From JBDTNL01 sp039933785 (GTDB lineage: Bacteria > Acidobacteriota > Thermoanaerobaculia > Multivoradales > JAGPDF01), in the NCBI GenBank assembly GCA_039933785.1, contig JBDTNL010000061.1:1-24286 (forward strand): a stretch of DNA of 24,286 nucleotides, given 5' to 3'. A program made the position numbers and the translations under genes. Of the stretch, positions 7,473-15,964 are shown piece after piece (the first letter of the stretch is position 1; the number at the start of each line of letters is the position of its first letter). The notes beneath the pieces are model-generated. The model was not told the DNA's origin and searched no databases. It worked only from the letters and a program-made list of their open reading frames with translations.

Positions 7473-9848
7473 ATGACCCTGCAACAGCGCGTACTCGCCT
7501 TGTTCCTCACCCTGCTGCTCCTCGTCCTGGCGATCACGATGGTGACGGTTTCGCAAGCGACGTACAGCCACACCATGGATCGCGCCAAGGAGCAGATGGT
7601 GTATGCGCGGCGCATCTTCCAGGACAAGCTGCAGACGCGGCAGAAGGCGCTCGACGAGTCCGCTCGCACCCTGGCGAGCGAAGAGGCGTTGCGGCAAGCC
7701 ATCTTCGCCGATGCCGGCGATCGCGAATCCATTCTGGTCGCGCTCAACAACCACCGGCATCGCACCAGCGCCGACCTTTCGTTCCTGGTTGATCTCGACG
7801 GCACGGTGATCGCCGACACGGCGGATGCAAAGCGCCAGGGCCGACCGTTCCCGTTTCCCGAGCTCCTGAACGAGGAACCGACCCCGACTGAGATGCACGT
7901 GCTAGCTCTCGACGGCCGCGCGTATCAGATGGTCGCGGTGCCGTACTACGTGCCGGTGAGCGCTCCGCAGCCGAGCTTCTGGCTGATCCTCGGCAAGGCG
8001 CTCGATGATGGAACCGCGCGCGACTTGCGCGATCTGATGGGGGTCGAAGTCTCGGTACTGGCGAGCTCGGCGGCGCATCCGGACGCCGCGGTGCTGGCGT
8101 CATCGCTCGGCCCGCTCGAGCGCGGAGCCTTGGCCCACGCGGCGCGGCCGCGGGGCGATACGGTGGAGTTGGTCGAGCTTGTCGGCGGCGACTATCTCGC
8201 CGCCACGGCGCCGCTCTCGCCGGGGCCAGACGGCGGCTTCGTGGCCGTCCTCCTGCGTCCGACCGCGGCCGCACTGCTCGACTTCCGCAAACTGAGCGGC
8301 CGCTTCCTGATCATCGGTCTCGCCGCGGCCCTGCTCGCGATCGTGAGTGCCGTGCTCTTCTCGCGTGGAGTGACCCGACCGATCCGCGGGCTCGAGGAGG
8401 CCGCGCAACGGATCGCGGCGGGAGACTATGCCGCCGAGCTGCCGCTCGAGGCCGGCGGCGAGGTCGGCCGATTGGCCCGCGAGTTCGCGGCAATGCAACG
8501 CGCCGTGCGCGAACGCGAGGAGGCGATCCAACACCTCGCGTTTCACGACGACCTCACTGGCTTGCCCAACCGCATCCATTTCCAACGGGCACTGGCGCGA
8601 CACATCGAGCTCGCGCGCGAACAGCACGGTCGCCTGGCGGTCCTCGTGCTCGACTTGGATCGTTTCAAGGACATCAACGACGCCCTCGGCCACCACGTCG
8701 GCGATCGCCTGCTCATGGAGGTCGCCGGACGGTTGTGCCGGGCGGCGGGAGACGGGCCGGTCGACGTGGCCCGGCTTGGCGGCGACGAGTTCGCGATGCT
8801 CCTTCCGGTGCGCGCGCTCGGCGAGGCCCGCGAGGCGGTCGACGCGGTGCAATCGACGGTGAGTGGAGCGGTTGAGATCGAGGACTTGCGCGTCGATCTT
8901 CAGGCGAGCGTCGGCGTCTCGCTCTACCCGGATCATGGCGCCGATCCGGCGACTCTGCTGAAGCAGGCCGAGGTGGCCATGTATGTGGCGAAGGGGCGCC
9001 GCCTCGGCGCGGTGTTCTACGAGAGCAGTCAGGATCGCCACAGCATCGAGCGCCTGAGTCTGGTGGGCGATCTGCGTCGCGCGGTCGAGGACGATACGCT
9101 TTCGCTTCGTTTCCAGCCGCAGATGGAGCTCACGACCGGAAGAGTCGACGCGGTCGAGGTGTTGCTTCGCTGGAATCACCCCCGCTTGGGCGAAGTGAGC
9201 CCGGCGGAGTTCATTCCGATCGCCGAACAAACCGGCTTGATCCGGGACCTCACCGCCTGGGTCCTACGGCGCGCCGTCGAGCAAGTGGCGGCATGGCATC
9301 GGCAGGGCCTCGCGGTCGTGGTGGCGGTGAATCTGTCGGCGCTCGACTTGCATGATCCCGACTTGCCGGGGCGCATTCGCGAGCTGCTCGACCGAAACTG
9401 CGTTGCGGCTGAGAGTCTGGTGCTCGAGGTCACCGAGAGCGGCGTCATGGCGGAGCCTGAAACCGCCCGGCGGCTGCTCGACGAGCTCAACGCCATGGGG
9501 GTCGCGATTTCGATCGACGATTTCGGCACCGGCTACTCCTCACTGTCGCAACTCAAGCGACTGCCGGTGCAGGAGCTCAAGGTCGACAAGTCGTTCGTGC
9601 TCGAGATGGAGCGCTCGGCGGACGTGCGCCAGATCGTGCGTTCGACCATCGAGATGGCGCACAGCCTCGGCTTGCGCGTGGTGGCCGAGGGTGTCGAGTC
9701 AGTCGAGGCCCTGGAGTCGCTGCGTGGAATGGGTTGCGACATCGTGCAGGGCTACTACCTGAGCGAGCCGATCGCGGTCGCCGAGGCCACGAGCTGGTTG
9801 CGCGCCGCCGCCGATCGGCGCGAGGCCCGCACGCTCGACGCGACATGA
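7473..9848 (+). CDS. Membrane GGDEF-EAL protein with periplasmic sensor and HAMP domain
   Basis: This encodes 791 residues: membrane helix one (about 8-28), a periplasmic Cache-like sensor region (about 30-275), helix two (about 278-298), HAMP (about 296-350), GGDEF (about 353-512) and EAL (about 528-780). The cyclase motif GGDEF is intact at 436-440. The RxxD product-inhibition site expected just before it is absent (DGPV at that place). The EAL signature reads EVL at 562-564 (EVLLRW), but the catalytic acidic residues remain, including the DDFGTGYSS loop at 682-690, LEVTES and the VVAEGVE segment. It may therefore both make and degrade cyclic di-GMP. The signal sensed outside the membrane probably involves the neighbouring cupredoxin (inference). 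Its stop overlaps the next start by 4 nt (ATGA), and no strong Shine-Dalgarno precedes the ATG, consistent with translational coupling. Confidence 0.9.
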   Translation: MTLQQRVLALFLTLLLLVLAITMVTVSQATYSHTMDRAKEQMVYARRIFQDKLQTRQKALDESARTLASEEALRQAIFADAGDRESILVALNNHRHRTSADLSFLVDLDGTVIADTADAKRQGRPFPFPELLNEEPTPTEMHVLALDGRAYQMVAVPYYVPVSAPQPSFWLILGKALDDGTARDLRDLMGVEVSVLASSAAHPDAAVLASSLGPLERGALAHAARPRGDTVELVELVGGDYLAATAPLSPGPDGGFVAVLLRPTAAALLDFRKLSGRFLIIGLAAALLAIVSAVLFSRGVTRPIRGLEEAAQRIAAGDYAAELPLEAGGEVGRLAREFAAMQRAVREREEAIQHLAFHDDLTGLPNRIHFQRALARHIELAREQHGRLAVLVLDLDRFKDINDALGHHVGDRLLMEVAGRLCRAAGDGPVDVARLGGDEFAMLLPVRALGEAREAVDAVQSTVSGAVEIEDLRVDLQASVGVSLYPDHGADPATLLKQAEVAMYVAKGRRLGAVFYESSQDRHSIERLSLVGDLRRAVEDDTLSLRFQPQMELTTGRVDAVEVLLRWNHPRLGEVSPAEFIPIAEQTGLIRDLTAWVLRRAVEQVAAWHRQGLAVVVAVNLSALDLHDPDLPGRIRELLDRNCVAAESLVLEVTESGVMAEPETARRLLDELNAMGVAISIDDFGTGYSSLSQLKRLPVQELKVDKSFVLEMERSADVRQIVRSTIEMAHSLGLRVVAEGVESVEALESLRGMGCDIVQGYYLSEPIAVAEATSWLRAAADRREARTLDAT

Positions 9849-11098
9849 CGCGGAGCCGCTCCGTCGTCCTGTTCTTCCTCGTGGTCGCCGGGAGCGCAGC
9901 GCGCCCCGAGTTGAGCCGCGCCCAAACTCTTACCGGTATCTTCGACATGCGGGTGCTAAGCGCCAGCGGGAGCGCTGACGGACTCAAAAAGCAACGCTTA
10001 ACCCGCGACGACCAACCGTTGGCGCTCGGCCAAGCCCTGCTGGAGATTCGTGGAGATTTGTCCTCCACGGTCACGGCGCGAGCGACTGGAGCGCTGTACG
10101 ACTCCGCCGATCCGTCGGCCGGCGTCACCGAGGCCTTTCTCGAGATTCATCCAGTCCCGCGCTCGGCCTGGCGCTGGCGGAGCCGCATCGGGGCGTTCTA
10201 CCCCGCGCTGTCGATCGAAAACACCTCCGCGGGCTGGACGAGTCCTTACACCCTCAGTTTCTCGGCGGTCAACACTTGGTTCGCGGAGGAGATCCGCGCC
10301 CAGGGCGCGGAGGTGGACTTGGAGCGCATGGGTCGCTTCGTGGGCTCGGCGAGCGACTTCGGCCTCACCGGTGCGGTGTTCCGCGGCAACGATCCGGCGG
10401 GGGCGCTGCTCTCGTGGCGAGGGTTCGCGCTGCACGATCGCCAGACCCGACTCTTCGAGCGGCTCGATCTCGCGTCCTTGCCGGCGTTCGCGCCCGGTGG
10501 CAGCTTCTTTCCCGTACAGGGCGCGTTCGAGAAGCCTTTCGTGGAGCTCGACGGGCGTTGGGGCTACTGGCTCGGCGCGCGTTGGTCGCACCTCGGGGCC
10601 TCACAGCTCAGTGCCACGTACTACGACAACCGCGGCGACCCCGCAGTGGTCAAGGACGGTCAATGGACTTGGCGCACGCGCTTCGGCCATCTCTCCTGGC
10701 ACTGGCGGCCCTCGGAACAGATCGACATCCTGGCGCAGGCCCTCGACGGCGACACCGAAATGGACGGTTTCACCGGCCCCTTGGTGCACGCGAAGTTCTG
10801 GGCGGCGTATCTGCTGGCAAGCCGCACCTGGGGACCGCATCGGCTCAGCGTGCGCATCGATGGCTTCGGGATCGCCGACGCAGATTCGACACCCGACGAC
10901 CCCAACCAGGAACACGGCGCCGCCGTCACCGCCGCGTATTTCTTCCTGCTTTCGAATGCCGTCGAGCGCCGCGGCAACTGGCGCTTCGGTCTGGAGTTGC
11001 TCTCGATTCGCAGCGACCGCCCGGCGCGGCGCCTGCTTAGAGAGCCCGCTCGAGGGAGAGAGACCAGCGCGCAGCTGACGGCGCAGTGGCGCTTCTAG
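9845..11098 (+). CDS. Porin-like outer-membrane beta-barrel protein
   Basis: This encodes 417 residues from the ATG at 9845, which overlaps the stop of the GGDEF-EAL gene (ATGA). A longer in-frame extension would run inside that gene and hide the signal peptide. The signal runs through SVVLFFLVVAGSAA to about SRAQ. The rest alternates aromatic and polar residues typical of transmembrane beta strands (for example WRWRSRIGAFYPAL and WGYWLGARWSHLG) and ends in AQWRF, a terminal Phe suited to BAM recognition. I do not recognise a named family; similarity is to uncharacterised porin-like proteins. As third gene of a cupredoxin/cyclic-di-GMP operon it may be a channel or the surface end of the signalling unit. 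It converges on the GNAT gene with only 18 bp between stops. Confidence 0.75.
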   Translation: MTRSRSVVLFFLVVAGSAARPELSRAQTLTGIFDMRVLSASGSADGLKKQRLTRDDQPLALGQALLEIRGDLSSTVTARATGALYDSADPSAGVTEAFLEIHPVPRSAWRWRSRIGAFYPALSIENTSAGWTSPYTLSFSAVNTWFAEEIRAQGAEVDLERMGRFVGSASDFGLTGAVFRGNDPAGALLSWRGFALHDRQTRLFERLDLASLPAFAPGGSFFPVQGAFEKPFVELDGRWGYWLGARWSHLGASQLSATYYDNRGDPAVVKDGQWTWRTRFGHLSWHWRPSEQIDILAQALDGDTEMDGFTGPLVHAKFWAAYLLASRTWGPHRLSVRIDGFGIADADSTPDDPNQEHGAAVTAAYFFLLSNAVERRGNWRFGLELLSIRSDRPARRLLREPARGRETSAQLTAQWRF

Positions 11099-11116
11099 TC
11101 TCGTTGCTGCCGCCGT

Positions 11117-11554
11117 TCAGGAGCGGTAGAGGTCGCGGCGCAGGATCTGCATGAACGGCTTGGCGTCGGTGACCTGTTCGAAGCCTACCGCGGCGTACAC
11201 CGAATGAGCGTCGCGGGTCGCGAGCATGAGCCGCCGCATGCCCACCACTTCGGGCAGGTCGAGGATCGCGCGCGTCATCCGTTGCCCGAGCCGCTGACCG
11301 CGGTGTTCCGGAAGCACGAACACGTCGGCGAGATAGCCGAACGTCGCGTGGTCGGTGATCAGGCGTGCGAACCCGACCTGGGCGCCTGACGGTGCGTAGC
11401 AGCCCACCGCGAGGCTGCCCGCGATGGCGCGCTCGACCACCTGACGAGGAATTCCTGCCGACCAGTACGCCGCGCTGAGAAAGGCGTGAATGACGTCGAG
11501 ATCGAGACGCGAACGCTCGAACGACACTTCGTAGGCCTTAGTGGAGGGGCTCAT
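11117..11554 (-). CDS. GNAT-family N-acetyltransferase
   Basis: This encodes 145 residues from the ATG at 11552-11554 (MSPSTKAYEVSFERS); the frame continues upstream into the divergent phosphatase gene, which makes longer starts unlikely. The acetyl-CoA binding motif A is clear: YLADVFVLPEHRGQRLGQRM (about 91-110), followed by a helix and the C-terminal MLATRDAHSVYAAVGFE, which is motif B of GNAT folds. Such small cytoplasmic enzymes acetylate amino groups of small molecules or proteins; the substrate is unknown. It diverges from the SpoIIE-type phosphatase, with 64 bp between starts, so the two may share a regulatory region. Confidence 0.82.
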   Translation of the reverse strand: MSPSTKAYEVSFERSRLDLDVIHAFLSAAYWSAGIPRQVVERAIAGSLAVGCYAPSGAQVGFARLITDHATFGYLADVFVLPEHRGQRLGQRMTRAILDLPEVVGMRRLMLATRDAHSVYAAVGFEQVTDAKPFMQILRRDLYRS

Positions 11555-11583
11555 CAGCCCAGCGTAGGCCAGAGACTCGTCGG

Positions 11584-11611
11584 TGGACAAGACTCGACGG
11601 CAGCGTACGAT
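11584..11611 (+). promoter_or_regulatory. Candidate leaderless promoter of the SpoIIE-type phosphatase gene
   Basis: TGGACA (5/6 to TTGACA) at 11584-11589 and TACGAT (4/6 to TATAAT) at 11606-11611 are separated by 16 bp. The ATG begins only 7 nt after the -10, so transcription would start at or next to it. No Shine-Dalgarno is present, which agrees with a leaderless mRNA. Confidence 0.4.
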
Positions 11612-11618
11612 ATCCGCC

Positions 11619-12806
11619 ATGACCTCTGCGCCGGCCGGAACCAAGAACGCGGGCCGTTGGATATCGACGGTGCTCACCGTGGTGTTCTCGGTGTTGGTGT
11701 GGCTTCTGGTCGGACTCGGCAATCCAGGCTTTCTGCGCCTGCGGATGTTGGTCTTCTCGCTCATCGTCGGCTCTGCGATCCTCGGCGCGTGCAAGCTGCT
11801 GCACGCCTTGCTGCAAGCCCGGCTCGGCGCCTTGCCCCAAGGGCGGCAAGGCTTGGCGTGGGCGGTGGTGTATGGCCTCGGAGGAACGCTCGGCTACTCT
11901 CTCGGCGTGCCGCTGGCGGGTCTGTTGACCAGGGTCAGCATCGGCGCGCCGCCGCGAGTCGTGCTGGTGAACCTGACGGTCATGGCGGCGTTGGCCACGG
12001 TGGTGGGACTGGCGTTGCATTTCTACGGGCGGCTGGAGGCGCGCCTGCGCCAGAGCGTGGCGCGCCTGCATCAGGCGGAATTCGCCGAGCGCGAGCTCGA
12101 GTTCGCGCGTGCCATCCAGCGCCGCTTGCAACCGCCGGAGGAGATCAACGGGCCCGGATTCCGGATCGCGGCGCGGAGCCTGCCGGCGGCCTACGTGGCG
12201 GGCGACTTCTACGACACCTTCTCGCTGGCCGACGGTTTGCACGGGGTCGTCGTCGGCGACGTTTCCGGCAAGGGCATGGGCGCGGCGCTGATCATGGCTT
12301 CGGTCAAGTCTCGGCTGTCGCTGCTTGCCGCCGGTCGCTCGGTTGAGACGACGCTCGCCGCGCTCAATGAGAGCCTGCTCGAGGAGCTCGCACCGCGCGA
12401 TTTCGTGGCCCTGGCGTATGCCCGGTTCGACCCCCGCAGCGGTGCGCTCGAAATCGGAAACGCGGGGTTGCCGGATCCCTATCTGGTTTCTGAGGACGGT
12501 ACGCTGATGCCCCTCTCCGTCCCCGGTCCCCGCTTGCCGCTCGGTATTTGGCGTGGCATTGCCCATCAGAGCCTGTTGTTGGAGGTGCCGCCTGGAGGAC
12601 GAGTCCTATTCCTCACCGACGGCGTCGCTGAAGCGCCGACCGAACGTAGGGAACCGCTTGGCTACGAGGAACTGGCGAGCTTGCTCGAAGCCCAGCCTCG
12701 GGCTCCGATCCTCCCCTGGCTCGACGGCATCCTTGCCGCGGTCGAGCGCCAGGCTCCTGGCGACCGGGCGGACGATTGGACGCTGTTGGTGCTCGAAAGG
12801 CAGTAG
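11619..12806 (+). CDS. Membrane-anchored SpoIIE-type PP2C phosphatase
   Basis: This encodes 395 residues from the ATG at 11619; an upstream in-frame GTG (11583) would only add a basic stretch. The N-terminal 130 or so residues contain about four membrane helices. A short coiled coil follows (about 145-175, ending in ARAIQRRLQPP, the usual linker before this catalytic domain). The PP2C/SpoIIE domain shows its metal ligands: GDFYD (D196, D199), VVGDVSGKGMGA (D214), FLTDG (D334) and DDWTLL (D385/D386). These enzymes dephosphorylate Ser/Thr on regulatory proteins, often anti-sigma antagonists, in partner-switching systems. No anti-sigma factor, STAS antagonist or kinase lies in the window, so the target is encoded elsewhere. 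Complete and apparently active. Confidence 0.88.
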   Translation: MTSAPAGTKNAGRWISTVLTVVFSVLVWLLVGLGNPGFLRLRMLVFSLIVGSAILGACKLLHALLQARLGALPQGRQGLAWAVVYGLGGTLGYSLGVPLAGLLTRVSIGAPPRVVLVNLTVMAALATVVGLALHFYGRLEARLRQSVARLHQAEFAERELEFARAIQRRLQPPEEINGPGFRIAARSLPAAYVAGDFYDTFSLADGLHGVVVGDVSGKGMGAALIMASVKSRLSLLAAGRSVETTLAALNESLLEELAPRDFVALAYARFDPRSGALEIGNAGLPDPYLVSEDGTLMPLSVPGPRLPLGIWRGIAHQSLLLEVPPGGRVLFLTDGVAEAPTERREPLGYEELASLLEAQPRAPILPWLDGILAAVERQAPGDRADDWTLLVLERQ

Positions 12807-12823
12807 AGGAAACGCCAGACAAG

Positions 12824-12850
12824 ACGGGCGGCGAACCTTCCGCCGCCCGT
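12824..12850. terminator. GC-rich hairpin between convergent genes
   Basis: ACGGGCGGCG (12824-12833) and CGCCGCCCGT (12841-12850) form a perfect 10-bp stem with a 7-nt loop, 17 bp past the phosphatase stop. No T-run follows on either strand, so a bidirectional terminator is likely but not certain. Confidence 0.5.
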
Positions 12851-12865
12851 GCCACCTGCTTGCCA

Positions 12866-12907
12866 GCGCTCAATCCTGAGCGCTAAATCCTGAAAGCTAA
12901 AACCTAG
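12866..12907. repeat. Three degenerate 14-bp tandem repeats
   Basis: Units at 12866-12879 (GCGCTCAATCCTGA), 12880-12893 (GCGCTAAATCCTGA) and 12894-12907 (AAGCTAAAACCTAG) follow one another without gap. Units one and two differ at one base; the third is more diverged and includes the stop codon of the minus-strand receptor gene. AGCGCTCA/TGAGCGCT (12865-12884) also makes an 8-bp stem with a 4-nt loop. Confidence 0.6.
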
Positions 12908-15891
12908 AAGCTGAGCTTGACCGCCAACTGCACGATGCGGTTGTCGGAAGCGCCGATCGACTGTCCGAAGTTGGCTTGCGGCGTCAGGCTGTTGGTGGTC
13001 GAGCTGTAGGTGTAGAACCCGGCGCGCTGGGAGCTGATGTTGTCGCGGTCGAACAAGTTGAAGGCCTCCGCGATGAGCTCGGCCTTGAACGTCTTGTGGA
13101 TCGGAATCTGCTTCGACAGCCGCAGATCCAGCGTCTCATTCCAGGGCAAGTAGCGCGAGTTGCGGCTGCCGGGAACGATGTCGTTGCGGCCGTTGCCGTC
13201 GCGATTGAGGTCGCCGGTGACCAGCTTGGAGTAGGGCTGTCCGCTGCCGGCGCTGGCGATCCACGAGACCGACCAGCCGCCGAGCAGGGCTTCCTTCACG
13301 CCGCCCGCCGATTCGAAGAAGGGCAGAGCCCACACCCCCGAGAAGACGAAGCGGTGGCGCTGATCGTTATTGCCCGGCGCGTTGTCGGCGTTGAAATCCG
13401 CGGGGTTGGAAGCGAACTTGGCGTCGTCGCTACCGCCCGGCACGACTGCCGTAGCGTCCGGCGCCGTGTCCGTTACCTTGCCGAGCGTGTAGGCGAAGCT
13501 TGCCTGCCAGTTGTGGCTGTAGCGCTTGCGGAGCTCGAGGGTCACGCCGTTGTACTCCGACTTGGCGCTGCTCTGGAACTCGATGATGCGGCCGAAGTTG
13601 GTGAATGGCCGCGCGGTCGGGAACTGCTGGACCGAGATCGAGCCGCCGCCTTGGACCGCCACGTTGGTAGCGACGGGAGTACCGATGTTGATGTCGGTCG
13701 AGCGCTGGAGCTTGCTGCCGTGCACGTAGAGGTAGCTCGCGCCGACCGCGAAGTCGTTGTCGAGCGCGTACTCCGTGCCGACGCTCGCCTGCTGCACTTC
13801 GGGCTGCTCGTAGTTGGGATCGAAGACGAAGATCGTCGGCTTGGGCAGCGCGGCGCCCGTGGGCAGCGTGGGGAAGATGTTCGGATAGCTCGGCGCCTGG
13901 TTGCCCGTGAAGGTCACGGTCTGGACGTTGATGCCGTTGTTTGAGTGCGCCGTGCCGACCATGATGGCCGGCGTGCGGCCGTAGAAGATGCCGTAGCCAC
14001 CGCGGACGATGAGCTTGTCGTTCGGCGTCCAGGCGATGCCGAGCCGCGGCGAGATGTTGTTGCGATCGGTCTTGAGTTTGCTGGTGTCGATGCCCGCCGC
14101 GGCGAGCTGCGGGTCGGGATTGCGCACCGGCGGCTGGGCGAAGTCCTGCACGTCGTAGCGCAGGCCGAGAGTGAGCGTCAGGTTCTTGCCGGGCCGCCAT
14201 TCGTCCTGCGCGAAGACCGCGAGCTCCTTGGAATTAGGCTGGGTGAGCGCGCCGGTGGTGCCGGGGCCCGGGAAGGCCTGCACGTAGGTTTCGCCCGCCG
14301 CATTGGGGATACCGCGGTTCCAATCGGCGATCGAGTTGAAGGTGTAGGAGCCACTGAAGTTGCCGGGGAAGAAGTTCTTGATGTCGTCGTGCAAGTAATC
14401 GACGCCGCCCTTGAGCGTGTGATCGCCGCCGATCCAGGTCGCGGTGTCGGCCGCCTGATAGCGCTCGATGTTGGTGTAGCGAGGGCTGAAGAAGTTGCGG
14501 CCGACGGTAAGGATCGTGCGGCCGCCCTGGCGGACGGTCGCCTCGGGCAACGCGCTGTTGGCGAGGCCGGGCTCGTCATCCTTCGCCCACTGCGCCCGGA
14601 TCTCGTTGAAGAACGTCGAGCCGAAAACGGAAGCGAGCGATGCGTTCAGGGTGTCGGTCTTCACTAGACTGCTGCCGGTGTGCTGCTCGGAGTTGGTGGC
14701 GCCGCCATTCTCGAAGTTGAGCCCGGTGAACTTCTGGCGGTTGTAGCGCACGGACAGACGATTGTCCTCGGTGATCTGAGCGTCGGCCTTGGCGAGGAAG
14801 ACGTCCTGGTCCTGGCCGCGCTGATAGCTGTTCGCCAAGCCTCGCAGCTTGCTCAAACCGGCTACCGTGTCGGCATCGGTCGGCAGTGTCAGTCCGGCGA
14901 GGTTGGTGTTGAGGTCGACCAGGTTTGGAATGCTGTTGCGCTGGCCGTCGTAGTTGACGAAGAAGAACAGCTTGTCGTGCACGATGGGACCGCCGAGCGA
15001 GCCACCGTATTGATTGAAGTGGTACGGCGACTTGGGCTTCTCGGGGACCGCGATCTTGTTGACGAAGCTGTTGGCGTTGAGCGACTTGTCGCGGTAGAAC
15101 TCGAACAGCGAGCCGTGGAACGCGTTGGTGCCCGACTTGGTGACCACGTTGATCACCGCGCCGCCGGCACGACCGTATTCCGCCGAATAGGCGTTGCGAT
15201 TGACCTGGAACTCGGCCACCGCGTCCTGGCTGAACTGATAGGGCGCGCGGCCCGAGCCGGTGCGTCCGAGAGTCTGGCCGAAGAAGGTGTTGTTGTTGTC
15301 GGCGCCGTCGACGACCAGGCTGTTGAGCGTGCCGCGCTGGCCGGCGAAGCTGATGTCGCCCTGCCGCACGTCACGGGTCACGCCCGGCGTGGTGAGCACG
15401 AAGTCGATGAAGTTGCGGCCGTTCACCGGCAAGTTCGCGATCGCCTTCGGGCCCACGTTCGAGGCTTGTCCGCCGCGCGTGGTCTCGATGATGGGAGCCT
15501 CGGCGGTGACGGTGATGCTCTCCGCGGTCGCCGCGACTTTGAGGGTGATCGCGAGGCTTACCGTCTGTCCGATGGCCACCGTCACATCCGGCTGACGGAC
15601 CGTGCCGAAGCCCTCGAGGGCGGCGGCAACGTCGTAGCTGCCCACTGGAAGGAGCGGCGCGCGGAAGATGCCACGACTATCGGTCGTCGTATCGCGGGAC
15701 ACCGCGTTGGCGGGGTTCCTGATCGTCACCGTGACGCCGGGCAAAACGGCGCCCGATTCATCGGTGACCGTGCCCTCGATACTGCCGCCGGACGACTGCG
15801 ACTGCGCAAAGGCGGCGAGCGGCGCGAGAACGGCAAGCAGGAGCAGAGCAAGCGTGAGTCGTTTCAAAGCGCACGGCGGGTGTGGATGCAT
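12904..15891 (-). CDS. Oar-type TonB-dependent receptor with carboxypeptidase-regulatory-like domain
   Basis: This encodes 995 residues. The ATG at 15889-15891 has a GGAG about 9 nt upstream and begins the signal peptide (basic KR, then LTLALLLLAVLAPLAAFA, cleavage before QSQSS); an upstream in-frame start adds ten residues and is less likely. Domains: carboxypeptidase-regulatory-like sandwich (about 35-115, GSIEGTVTDESGAVLPGVTV), plug (about 120-250, ITVTAEAPIIETTRGG, LPVNGRNFIDFVLTTPGV, YSAEYGRAGGAVINVVTKSG) and the barrel to a terminal VKLSF. The LPVNGRNF and AEYGR motifs are typical of the large acidobacterial Oar-like receptors. It is clearly different in sequence from the receptor at 3634. 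The ligand is unknown, since no linked hydrolase or transporter gene is present. Confidence 0.9.
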   Translation of the reverse strand: MHPHPPCALKRLTLALLLLAVLAPLAAFAQSQSSGGSIEGTVTDESGAVLPGVTVTIRNPANAVSRDTTTDSRGIFRAPLLPVGSYDVAAALEGFGTVRQPDVTVAIGQTVSLAITLKVAATAESITVTAEAPIIETTRGGQASNVGPKAIANLPVNGRNFIDFVLTTPGVTRDVRQGDISFAGQRGTLNSLVVDGADNNNTFFGQTLGRTGSGRAPYQFSQDAVAEFQVNRNAYSAEYGRAGGAVINVVTKSGTNAFHGSLFEFYRDKSLNANSFVNKIAVPEKPKSPYHFNQYGGSLGGPIVHDKLFFFVNYDGQRNSIPNLVDLNTNLAGLTLPTDADTVAGLSKLRGLANSYQRGQDQDVFLAKADAQITEDNRLSVRYNRQKFTGLNFENGGATNSEQHTGSSLVKTDTLNASLASVFGSTFFNEIRAQWAKDDEPGLANSALPEATVRQGGRTILTVGRNFFSPRYTNIERYQAADTATWIGGDHTLKGGVDYLHDDIKNFFPGNFSGSYTFNSIADWNRGIPNAAGETYVQAFPGPGTTGALTQPNSKELAVFAQDEWRPGKNLTLTLGLRYDVQDFAQPPVRNPDPQLAAAGIDTSKLKTDRNNISPRLGIAWTPNDKLIVRGGYGIFYGRTPAIMVGTAHSNNGINVQTVTFTGNQAPSYPNIFPTLPTGAALPKPTIFVFDPNYEQPEVQQASVGTEYALDNDFAVGASYLYVHGSKLQRSTDINIGTPVATNVAVQGGGSISVQQFPTARPFTNFGRIIEFQSSAKSEYNGVTLELRKRYSHNWQASFAYTLGKVTDTAPDATAVVPGGSDDAKFASNPADFNADNAPGNNDQRHRFVFSGVWALPFFESAGGVKEALLGGWSVSWIASAGSGQPYSKLVTGDLNRDGNGRNDIVPGSRNSRYLPWNETLDLRLSKQIPIHKTFKAELIAEAFNLFDRDNISSQRAGFYTYSSTTNSLTPQANFGQSIGASDNRIVQLAVKLSF

Positions 15892-15921
15892 GGTTGCGTC
15901 TCCAGTGGGGGATGGGTCCAA

Positions 15922-15949
15922 AGTATCTCTCGATCACGAGCCTGATCAA
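15922..15949 (-). promoter_or_regulatory. Candidate promoter of the Oar-type receptor gene
   Basis: Read on the minus strand, TTGATC (15949-15944) and GATACT (15927-15922) are 16 bp apart, each a 4/6 match to the sigma70 boxes. This would give a leader of roughly 25 nt containing the GGAG ribosome site. The match is moderate only. Confidence 0.35.
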
Positions 15950-15950
15950 G

Positions 15951-15956
15951 TACAGT
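15951..15956 (+). promoter_or_regulatory. Candidate -10 element upstream of the leader ORF and UDG gene
   Basis: TACAGT lies 8 nt before the ATG at 15965. No good -35 hexamer is found at 16-18 bp. The position fits the leaderless pattern seen before other genes in this window, but alone it is weak. Confidence 0.25.
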
Positions 15957-15964
15957 GCGAGGCG

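Noticed and set aside
14680..15945. 421-codon open frame on the plus strand
   Set aside because: It is antisense to the second TonB receptor, whose signal peptide, plug and barrel motifs are clear; the antisense product has no recognisable fold.
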